Assembly (NCBI GenBank): GCA_021823425.1
Contig: JAKANX010000012.1
Span: 1-17,480 of the forward strand
Origin: Microcaldota archaeon
GTDB lineage: Archaea; Micrarchaeota; Micrarchaeia; Anstonellales; Bilamarchaeaceae
Length of the DNA stretch: 17,480 nucleotides
Direction of reading: 5' to 3'
Shown here: piece after piece, positions 6,934 to 12,636 of the stretch
Position numbering within the stretch: the stretch's first letter is position 1
How the letters are laid out: every line of letters begins with the position of its first letter
Position numbers and translations under genes: made by a program
The notes under the pieces: model-generated
Databases searched by the model: none
What the model was told of the DNA's origin: nothing
Seen by the model: only the letters and a program-made list of their open reading frames with translations

Positions 6934-7977
6934 TCAGTAAACGATTTCGTCCAGCTTCTTGGCCTTGGCAGCGCGGTTTATCTCCATCGCGATGCGCCGC
7001 CCCATTGAAAGCGGATTTCCGTCCGTGTAAACGGAGTATGGCGAGCCGTTTCCGAAAATATTCGTGCCGGCGACGATGCGCGCGGAAATCTCGAAAGTGA
7101 AAACCTCCATCTTGTCGCTGATAATAGTTTCAACGCAGAACGGGCCGGGTATTCCGCCAAAGAGCTTGTCCGCGGCCTCGGCGACGCGCTTTCCTATGTC
7201 CAGATATTCGGGCAGGAGGGATTCGCGAAGCACCATGGGCTCGTTCGCCACCACCGTGAAGCCCATGGGCACGTGCGCCCCTGAGTGCAGCGCGCGGCCT
7301 ATCTCGTCGGCGTTGCTCTCTATCCTCCTGTCCACGCCGAGCAGCTCCAGGCTTCCGTTGGACGCGGGGTAGCCCTTCTTGCCCAGCGGAGTGTAAAAGT
7401 AATGGGGGTATGCGCGCACGCCTGTCATGAATTCCTGCACCATGGCCTTGCGCTCGCCCACCTTCTCCCTGTATTCCTCGTACGAATTCACCACTATGTA
7501 GCCTGCGCCCCCCTTTGCGCCGGGGAATTTCACTATCACCGGGCGGTCAATCTGGCGCGGGTCAAGGAAGACCTTGGGGGTCCTGAGCCCGGCCTTGTAG
7601 ATCCAGTCGAACATCTTCTCGCGCGAGCGCTCCCACATGAGCGAGTGGCGGTTGCCCAAAACCGGGACCGGGAAATCGTCCAGCTTCTCGCCCATGTATT
7701 CCACGAACGAGCCGTGCGGCACTATAATGGCGTTGCGCGCAACGAGTTCCGAGGCTGGAAGGTCGGAGTATGAATTGACGAAAATGAACTCGTCGGGCTT
7801 CGCGAGCGGGAACGCGTCGTACATCCTCTCCTTCCCTTTGAGGCAAATCCCGATGCTCTTAATGCCCTCCTGCCTAGCGCCGTGGAAAATCTGCAACGAG
7901 GAATGGGAGCAGATTGTCGCGATGGCGGGCTTTTTGTACGAGGAAACGATTTCGTCAATCTTGGATTTGTCTATCAT
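6934..7977 (-). CDS. purP: PurP: ATP- and formate-dependent FAICAR synthetase
   Basis: Archaeal purine enzyme that formylates AICAR to FAICAR with formate and ATP, in place of folate-dependent PurH. The protein aligns along its length with known PurP: ATICSHSSLQIFHGAR near the N-terminus, VPHGSFVEYMG, the ATP-grasp glycine-rich strand VKFPGAKGGAGY at about 147-158, LESLLPEYL-type RESLLPEYL, and FEISARIVAGTN with the metal-binding Glu near the end. Length is 347 residues from the ATG at 7977, whose start MIDKSKIDEI matches family N-termini. An in-frame GTG at 7986 would add three residues. A TATA-like ATATTTAATA (8020-8011) points to transcription from about 7989, so the gene may have its own promoter in addition to read-through from the upstream paralogue. 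Confidence 0.93.
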   Translation of the reverse strand: MIDKSKIDEIVSSYKKPAIATICSHSSLQIFHGARQEGIKSIGICLKGKERMYDAFPLAKPDEFIFVNSYSDLPASELVARNAIIVPHGSFVEYMGEKLDDFPVPVLGNRHSLMWERSREKMFDWIYKAGLRTPKVFLDPRQIDRPVIVKFPGAKGGAGYIVVNSYEEYREKVGERKAMVQEFMTGVRAYPHYFYTPLGKKGYPASNGSLELLGVDRRIESNADEIGRALHSGAHVPMGFTVVANEPMVLRESLLPEYLDIGKRVAEAADKLFGGIPGPFCVETIISDKMEVFTFEISARIVAGTNIFGNGSPYSVYTDGNPLSMGRRIAMEINRAAKAKKLDEIVY

Positions 7978-8006
7978 AGGGACCACGCAAATGCGACTCC
8001 TCCTTG

Positions 8007-8022
8007 GAAATATTAAATATGA
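8007..8022 (-). promoter_or_regulatory. TATA-like box upstream of purP
   Basis: On the minus strand ATATTTAATA (8020-8011) is centred about 26 bases before position 7989, just ahead of the GTG at 7986 and ATG at 7977. A purine-rich GGAGG (8003-7999) lies between box and start. If transcription begins near 7989 this GGAGG is not in the mRNA; if it comes from upstream, GGAGG is 12 bases from the GTG and 21 from the ATG, an unusually long distance. Confidence 0.4.
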
Positions 8023-8026
8023 TGGG

Positions 8027-9130
8027 CTAGGTGGTGATTTCGTCCATGCGCTTCTGCTTCTGCGCCTCCTTTATCTCCATCGCAATCCTCTTGCCGAACG
8101 AGACGGGCTCGCGGAAGAGGTATGAGGAATATGGGGTGAAGCGCGTTCCGGGCGAGCCGGGCATCCTGAAGGAGACGTCGAACACAACGAGTTCCTCCCT
8201 GCCCTTGTTGTCCTTGCTCGATTCCTCGGTTATCGCGCATTGGAGCGCGAACGGGCCGATTATGCCGGGCTTGTACTCGTGCCTGCACACCTCAACCATG
8301 CGCTCGCCCGCCTTGAACACGTCCTCCAGGAAGGATTCGCGTATCGTGGAGGCGAGGTGGCCTATTTCTATGTTGGAAGTGCGCATCTGCTTCAACGCCT
8401 CTAGCTGCACGTCCGCTGTCATGTGCAGCAATCCATCCAGATTAGTCTGCCTCCTCGTGTCTATTCCCAGCAACTCGAGTTCCTGCGTGAGCGGGGAATA
8501 GAAGAAGTTGAAGTTGAACTGCGCGCCCACCACGAACTGCTCTATGCGCGCGGATTCCAGCCCGGTCTTGGTTATTATCCCGTCGCCGATGAGCTTCTGG
8601 GACTTTTCCATGTAATCCTCGTAGGTGCTCGCAAGGAAGAACGCGCGCTCGTAGCTCCTTGTCGCCTCCGAGACCTTAACTATGCACAGCTTGGTTATGC
8701 GGTCCGGGGTCGGTATCCTCCGGGGCGTGTCAATCCTCGCCTCCTCCATGAGGAAATACTGGTTGCGCTCCACGTTGCGCTCCTCGGCCTTGAGCAGGAA
8801 GCGGTTGCCGAAAAGCGGGATGGGGAAGTTCTTCTCTATGTTGTCGTTGCCCACGTAAACGGAAAAGCTCCGGTTCGGAACGAACACCGAATCCTTTTTC
8901 TTGAGGTAGGCTATGTTCTCCTTCTTGGTGATGTCCGCGAACTTGTCCAAAACCAGGGTTTCGTCCACTATTCCTATTTCGGACTTGCCCCTCTTCCTCG
9001 TCTTGTAGTATTTGGAGTAGGTCTGCTCGCGCTTCTTCTGCGCCACGACAAGGGTTTTGAAACCCTCGGCTTTCGCGCCGTCGCACACGTCCAAGGCCGA
9101 ATGGCTGCCCAAAGTTGCAATAGTGACCAT
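8027..9130 (-). CDS. PurP paralogue with a degenerate ATP-grasp glycine loop
   Basis: A second PurP-family (DUF1246/DUF1297) protein of 367 residues, in tandem with the canonical one. It keeps the overall plan: TIATLGSHSALDVCDGAK, VFVPNRSFSVYVG in place of IVPHGSFVEYMG, FFYSPLTQELELLGID, TIRESFLEDVF and PYSSYLFREPVSFGKRIAMEI. However, the glycine-rich strand VKFPGAKGGAGY is replaced by VKVSEATRSYERAFF (near residue 150), and the metal-binding FEISAR reads FDVSFR. It also lacks the ~10 residues before the first strand. PurP paralogues occur in other archaea; whether this one makes FAICAR or acts on another substrate cannot be told from sequence. The start is firm: GGAGG at 9143-9139 is 8 bases before the ATG, overlapping the last codons of the upstream gene. 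Confidence 0.85.
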   Translation of the reverse strand: MVTIATLGSHSALDVCDGAKAEGFKTLVVAQKKREQTYSKYYKTRKRGKSEIGIVDETLVLDKFADITKKENIAYLKKKDSVFVPNRSFSVYVGNDNIEKNFPIPLFGNRFLLKAEERNVERNQYFLMEEARIDTPRRIPTPDRITKLCIVKVSEATRSYERAFFLASTYEDYMEKSQKLIGDGIITKTGLESARIEQFVVGAQFNFNFFYSPLTQELELLGIDTRRQTNLDGLLHMTADVQLEALKQMRTSNIEIGHLASTIRESFLEDVFKAGERMVEVCRHEYKPGIIGPFALQCAITEESSKDNKGREELVVFDVSFRMPGSPGTRFTPYSSYLFREPVSFGKRIAMEIKEAQKQKRMDEITT

Positions 9131-9133
9131 GCT

Positions 9134-9793
9134 CTATGCCTCCTTCTTAAGTTTTATAATGTTCTCCCTTCCCTTCCTGAACCGCTTTATCTTACCGGTG
9201 ACTTCCAGTTCCGTGAGCAGCAGGCTCATCTTGGATTCCGAATGGCCCAGTATTTCCCGCAGGCGCTTCTGCTCTATTCGGCCCTCGTTCTCCGCAAGGA
9301 TGCGCAGCACCCCGGATTCGTCTTCCCCGAGGGGCTCGTCCTCTGCCGCGGGTTTCGGGGTGCGGCCGCGCAGGTAAAGGTAAGCGGCAATTGCAATAAC
9401 AATCAGCACGGCGAGCGCCAGAAACGGGGTCCAGTCCTGCTTCTGCTGCGCTGGAACCTCCATTCCCAAGTCAGGAAGCTCGCCCTCGAACCACCCCGGA
9501 TCGAAAAGCACCACGTCGTAGGTCTGGTTGCCCGGGCCCACATCCAGCCTCTCCTTGGCGAAGTATTTCACGGAGCCGTTCTCCATGTGCAGCGCTGTAA
9601 GGTTGTATTCCCCTTCAACTAGCTGGACCGTATAGTCCCCGTCAGGGGAAATGACCTGCGCTGCCTGCGGACCCTCAAACCTGAGCACCGTGCCGTTCAC
9701 TTTCTCGAAGGTTTCGTAGGAGTAGATTGAACCCGTGATAGTTGCAGAATGTAGTAAAGTGAGCGCAAGCAAAAACGCCAGAAAACATTTCAT
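9134..9793 (-). CDS. Membrane-anchored protein: secreted beta domain, one helix, cytoplasmic winged helix
   Basis: No named family recognised, but the architecture is clear. Residues 1-17 are a signal peptide (hydrophobic FLAFLLALTLLHSA). Residues 18 to about 108 look like a beta-sandwich exposed outside the cell, with repeated D/G-Y-T/N-L patterns similar to carboxypeptidase-regulatory or PEGA domains. Residues 123-141 are a transmembrane helix followed by RGR. Residues 158-219 are a winged helix (GVLRILAENEGRIEQKRLRE, then KMSLLLTELEVTGKIKRF), which would be cytoplasmic. This is the plan of a one-component membrane sensor that binds DNA directly. It leads the cluster with the two PurP genes, 3 bases from the next start. 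TTTTTAACC (9824-9816) is a TATA-like box 26 bases from the ATG, implying a leaderless mRNA. Confidence 0.82.
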   Translation of the reverse strand: MKCFLAFLLALTLLHSATITGSIYSYETFEKVNGTVLRFEGPQAAQVISPDGDYTVQLVEGEYNLTALHMENGSVKYFAKERLDVGPGNQTYDVVLFDPGWFEGELPDLGMEVPAQQKQDWTPFLALAVLIVIAIAAYLYLRGRTPKPAAEDEPLGEDESGVLRILAENEGRIEQKRLREILGHSESKMSLLLTELEVTGKIKRFRKGRENIIKLKKEA

Positions 9794-9917
9794 GTTTTAT
9801 GAATAGGGAAATGCGGTTAAAAAGGGTTGCTGACCCCCCGAAAAACAATTGCGAAAGTTACATTTTAAAGGCAGGCGCGGCAGCCAATTGCAGGCAAATT
9901 GCAAAGGGGTGAAGGTA
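9794..9917. promoter_or_regulatory. Divergent promoter region of the membrane regulator and secreted-protein genes
   Basis: On the minus strand TTTTTAACC (9824-9816) lies about 26 bases before the ATG at 9793. On the plus strand CATTTTAAAG (9861-9870), preceded by GCGAAAGTTA, looks like BRE plus TATA and predicts a start near 9892. That leaves a leader of about 26 bases containing GGGGTG (9906-9911), 6 bases before the ATG at 9918. The membrane winged-helix protein could act on its own divergent region, but no clear operator is visible. Confidence 0.5.
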
Positions 9918-10793
9918 ATGAGGAACTGGATGTTTGCGCTTTTCGGGCTCCTGCTGCTTTCGGGCGCGTTCGCGGCGGGCGCGGATGCGAACGGCACGCT
10001 GGGCCTTAAGTACGGGATGATGGAGTGCGAGGCCGCTGCAGTAACGGGACTTGTTGATTACGGCCAGCAGAGCGCGAACGTTAGCGGCGGAAGCGGCCTT
10101 ACTGGGAGGATAAACAACGACATGGCAACGCTCAAGGGCTACGCGGACACGGGCGACAGGCAGGGATTCAACACGTTCGTGAACGGGCCGCTGCGCCTTG
10201 ACATGAGGGACGCGACTCTCTACCTCAAGGACGTGCGGAAGGAAATCGTCAAGGAAAGGAAGGGCAACGAAACGAGGGACTATTTCGCGGAAGTGCGGAC
10301 GACCAGGGCGGGCTGCCTCCAGAGCACCGCTTTGGGCTTCGCGCGGGGCCAGCTTGACGACATAGAAAAGCGCGTGGGCAACATGAACGCTACCGTCGCC
10401 TCGCTCAGCGGAAAGGGCGTGGACACCGCGAAACTCGCGTCAATAGAAAATGAGGCCGAGGCCAACATGAAGGAGTTCCAGGACGCCGTTGCGGGCGGGA
10501 ACGCGAGCACGCTCCAGGACACAGCCAGGGCAATACGCGAGGAGCACCTCCACATATGGGCGCGCTTTGAGATAGAGAAGGCGCGGGAGATACTCGGCGC
10601 AGTGCAGTCCGGCGCGCGGGCAAAGGGCTACGGCGCCGATGTGAGTTCCATAAACACGCTGCTCAACGACGCCTCGGGCTACGTGCGGGCGGGAAATGCG
10701 TACGACCCCGGCGAGTTCGACCGCGTTAAGGCGGACCTCGTGCAGGTGCAAGCCCAGCTCAAGGAGCTGATTAAGAAGACGGGGGATGCATAG
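9918..10793 (+). CDS. Secreted, mostly helical protein of unknown function
   Basis: No family recognised. The 291-residue product starts with a typical signal peptide (MRNWMFALFGLLLLSGAFA). The rest is rich in alanine, charged residues and predicted helices with heptad-like stretches (for example 165-200 and 260-290), and ends in KELIKKTGDA. It has two cysteines in the mature part (MMECEAAA and RAGCLQST), which could form a disulphide. The ATG at 9918 is chosen over one at 9849 because the signal peptide begins here and GGGGTG lies 6 bases upstream. The gene overlaps the next one by 8 bases (stop TAG at 10791-10793, next ATG at 10786), so the two products probably work together at the cell surface. 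Confidence 0.8.
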   Translation: MRNWMFALFGLLLLSGAFAAGADANGTLGLKYGMMECEAAAVTGLVDYGQQSANVSGGSGLTGRINNDMATLKGYADTGDRQGFNTFVNGPLRLDMRDATLYLKDVRKEIVKERKGNETRDYFAEVRTTRAGCLQSTALGFARGQLDDIEKRVGNMNATVASLSGKGVDTAKLASIENEAEANMKEFQDAVAGGNASTLQDTARAIREEHLHIWARFEIEKAREILGAVQSGARAKGYGADVSSINTLLNDASGYVRAGNAYDPGEFDRVKADLVQVQAQLKELIKKTGDA

Positions 10794-10995
10794 CGTGGAC
10801 AACCTGATAATTGCGCTTGGGCTCTTCGGAATGCTGCTTGCAGCGGGATGCACGCAGCAGGCCTCGCAGGGCAGCGGGCAGCCTTCCCCGCAGGTAAATT
10901 CCGGGAAGGGGCTCACCTCCGCGGACGTGGGAACGCTGGACAACCCGGATTCCGACACTAGCACGGGCCCCGGAATCCCGCTTGAGGACATTTGA
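10786..10995 (+). CDS. Small predicted lipoprotein (69 aa)
   Basis: The product has a hydrophobic leader (DNLIIALGLFGMLLAAGC) ending in a lipobox, LLAAGC, with the lipid-attachment cysteine at residue 22. The ~47-residue mature part is rich in Ser, Gly, Gln and Asp and looks unstructured, ending in GPGIPLEDI. It may tether or partner the overlapping upstream secreted protein. The ATG at 10786 overlaps that gene; the in-frame GTG at 10795 would give a shorter leader and is also possible. The stop codon TGA (10993-10995) lies inside the left arm of a perfect hairpin. Confidence 0.7.
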   Translation: MHSVDNLIIALGLFGMLLAAGCTQQASQGSGQPSPQVNSGKGLTSADVGTLDNPDSDTSTGPGIPLEDI

Positions 10996-11037
10996 ACGAC
11001 ACGTCGTTCAAATATTTGGAACGCCTTGCGTTCCAAA
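10991..11037 (+). repeat. Two perfect tandem inverted repeats after the lipoprotein gene
   Basis: First dyad: TTTGAACGAC (10991-11000) and GTCGTTCAAA (11003-11012), 10-bp perfect arms with a 2-base centre. Second dyad: TTTGGAACGC (11015-11024) and GCGTTCCAAA (11028-11037), 10-bp perfect arms with a 3-base centre. They are 2 bases apart and the two left arms resemble each other (TTTG-AACG). The first contains the lipoprotein stop codon. As RNA they would fold into two adjacent hairpins ahead of a T-rich tract; as DNA they could be paired protein sites. Confidence 0.85.
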
Positions 11038-11045
11038 ACATATAG

Positions 11046-11079
11046 TTTTTTCTTCTTTCACTTTTTTTTTCCTTTCTTT
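11046..11079 (+). terminator. T-rich tract, probable archaeal terminator
   Basis: Nearly uninterrupted pyrimidines, with runs of six T (11046-11051) and nine T (11062-11070), directly after the two hairpins. Archaeal RNA polymerase terminates at T-runs, so this is a likely end for the secreted protein-lipoprotein transcript. Confidence 0.6.
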
Positions 11080-11081
11080 AA

Positions 11082-11110
11082 CATTTATAAAAACTACTTT
11101 TTATTATCAA
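11082..11110 (+). promoter_or_regulatory. TATA box ahead of the small ORF and endonuclease Q
   Basis: TTTATAAAAA (11085-11094) is the best TATA match in the window. Its centre is about 24 bases before the ATG at 11111, as expected for a leaderless transcript starting there. The same promoter would also serve the endonuclease Q gene at 11274. Confidence 0.6.
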
Positions 11111-11263
11111 ATGCAACATCCACAGCTACTTGTGGGCATTATGCTGAAAGCACCCGTTTCCACGATGGATTGCGGCAGGAATGGGCCGGAATTCAGGCCC
11201 ATAATTCCCGGAATAGGGCCGGACGAACGCGAAATAAAGGCGTTTTATAAAATCTCTTCCTGA
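11111..11263 (+). CDS. Possible 50-aa protein ahead of endonuclease Q
   Basis: ATG-started frame of 50 codons (MQHPQLLVGIMLKAPVSTMD at the start, EREIKAFYKISS at the end) placed exactly where a leaderless mRNA from the strong TATA box would begin. It ends 10 bases before endonuclease Q, whose GAAAGGA ribosome-binding site lies in that gap, so the two could be co-transcribed. I recognise no family and see no signal peptide or cysteine motif (one Cys). Part of it (11181-11202) is an inverted repeat, ATGGGCC/GGCCCAT with an 8-base loop, so the stretch could instead be a structured leader. If it is a long leader, translation of this frame is incidental. Confidence 0.4.
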   Translation: MQHPQLLVGIMLKAPVSTMDCGRNGPEFRPIIPGIGPDEREIKAFYKISS

Positions 11264-11273
11264 AAGGAAAAAC

Positions 11274-12539
11274 ATGCGGGTTATTGCCGACTTACATCTA
11301 CATTCAAAGTACGCGCGCGCCACGAGCCAGAACTCTGACCTAAACGGGCTTTCCGAGGGAGCGAAAATCAAGGGCGTGCAGGTCCTCGCGACCGGCGATT
11401 TCACGCACCCGGACTGGTTCAAGGAATTGAAGCTCGGGCTGGACAGCAGGGACAACGACACGGGGCTCTACGAATTCAACGGGGTCAAGTTCCTCCTCTC
11501 TGTGGAAGTGGCGAACCTGTTCCACATAAACGGCGAATTGAAGAAGATGCACCACGTGATTCTCGCGCCGAATTTCGAGGTTGCCGCCCAGATCAACGAC
11601 AGGCTCGCAAAGAGGGGAAATCTCGCGGCCGATGGAAGGCCGATTTTCGGGAAATATTCCGCAGCGCAGCTCGTCGAGGAGGTAATGGAAATATCCAGCG
11701 AAAATTTCGTCATTCCCGCGCACATATGGACCCCGTGGTTCTCCCTTTTCGGCTCCAAGAGCGGAGTGGACGACTTGAAGGAGGCGTACGGGGGAATGGA
11801 AAAGCACATCCATGCGCTGGAAACCGGATTGAGCTCGGACCCGGCCATGAACTGGATGATTAGCAAGCTGGACAAGTACACATTGGTTTCAAACAGCGAC
11901 TCGCACAGCCCCGAGAAGATGGGCAGGGAGGCGAACGTCTTTGACCTGGAGAACGTGGGCTACAATTCAATCATTGATGCAGTTAAGACGAGGAAGGGAT
12001 TTGTCAAAACGTACGAGTTCTTCCCTGACGAGGGGAAATACCATTACGACGGCCATCGGGACTGCAACGTTCTCCTTGACCCGTGGGAGGCCGAGAAGCT
12101 GGGAAACATCTGCCCGGTGTGCAAGAGGCCGCTCACTATCGGAGTGATGCACCGCGTCGCGGATTTGGCTGACAGGAAGTTCGGCGAGAAGCCCGAGAAT
12201 GCGATTCCATTCAAGCACATAGTCCCGCTTCCCACCGTCATAGCCAAAGCGCTCGGAAAGACCGAGGTTTCCAAGCAGGTGCGCGAGGAATACGGCAGGC
12301 TCATACGCTATTTCGGCAACGAGTTCGCAATTTACGAGGCGGGCGAGGACAAGATAAGGCTCGCAGCTGACCCGCTGATTGCCGAGGCTATTGCAAAGGT
12401 GAATGCCGAGAAGGTGCACTGGGTTCCGGGCTACGACGGCGTCTTCGGGGAGCTCGTGCTGGACGAGAAGAAAGGGAAGGAACTGGAGGAGAAAAAGAGG
12501 GGGGCGCGTGCGCAGAAGGGGCTCGGCGAGTTTTTCTAA
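11274..12539 (+). CDS. endoQ: Endonuclease Q (PHP-family DNA repair nuclease) with C-terminal PCNA-binding motif
   Basis: Cuts DNA 5' of deaminated bases (uracil, hypoxanthine, xanthine) and abasic sites. The family was long annotated as TIGR00375. The 421-residue length is close to the Pyrococcus enzyme. The PHP metal-binding motifs are DLHLHS (6-11), TGDFTHPDW (40-48), the HxxxxPWFSLFGSKSG region and SNSDSHSPEKMG. A zinc-binding segment follows (DCNVLLDP, then NICPVCKRPL and a downstream His). The protein ends in QKGLGEFF (414-421), an exact QxxLxxFF PIP box, so it should be recruited by the sliding clamp PCNA. GAAAGGA upstream is the likely ribosome-binding site for the ATG at 11274. Confidence 0.92.
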   Translation: MRVIADLHLHSKYARATSQNSDLNGLSEGAKIKGVQVLATGDFTHPDWFKELKLGLDSRDNDTGLYEFNGVKFLLSVEVANLFHINGELKKMHHVILAPNFEVAAQINDRLAKRGNLAADGRPIFGKYSAAQLVEEVMEISSENFVIPAHIWTPWFSLFGSKSGVDDLKEAYGGMEKHIHALETGLSSDPAMNWMISKLDKYTLVSNSDSHSPEKMGREANVFDLENVGYNSIIDAVKTRKGFVKTYEFFPDEGKYHYDGHRDCNVLLDPWEAEKLGNICPVCKRPLTIGVMHRVADLADRKFGEKPENAIPFKHIVPLPTVIAKALGKTEVSKQVREEYGRLIRYFGNEFAIYEAGEDKIRLAADPLIAEAIAKVNAEKVHWVPGYDGVFGELVLDEKKGKELEEKKRGARAQKGLGEFF

Positions 12540-12560
12540 ACAAAACGGCGGAATTCCAAA

Positions 12561-12632
12561 TGGTTTAAAACCTTCCCAACGACATAATCCCGTCTAAAAA
12601 AATACAGAGTTATTGCTCTAAAATAAGGTGGG
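12561..12632 (+). promoter_or_regulatory. Promoter and ribosome-binding site of glyS
   Basis: Two TATA-like stretches are visible: GGTTTAAAACC (12561-12571, itself a palindrome) and CTAAAAAAATAC (12593-12604). AAGGTGGG (12625-12632) is the ribosome-binding site, 4 bases before the ATG at 12637. The GTG inside it (12628) is in frame but is better explained as part of the Shine-Dalgarno site than as the start. Confidence 0.5.
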
Positions 12633-12636
12633 TTTC

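Noticed and set aside
8027..9130. The PurP paralogue as a pseudogene because of its lost glycine loop
   Set aside because: The frame is intact over 367 codons, other family motifs are kept and the ribosome-binding site is strong.
8423..9622. Open frame of 399 codons on the plus strand
   Set aside because: It runs antisense through the PurP paralogue and the membrane regulator, both of which have clear motifs and ribosome-binding sites. GC-rich third positions leave few stops on the opposite strand.
10982..11110. Upstream extension of the 50-codon frame through the hairpins and T-tract
   Set aside because: The extension encodes low-complexity Phe/Ser sequence from the T-tract and runs through a probable terminator; a start at 11111 fits the TATA box.
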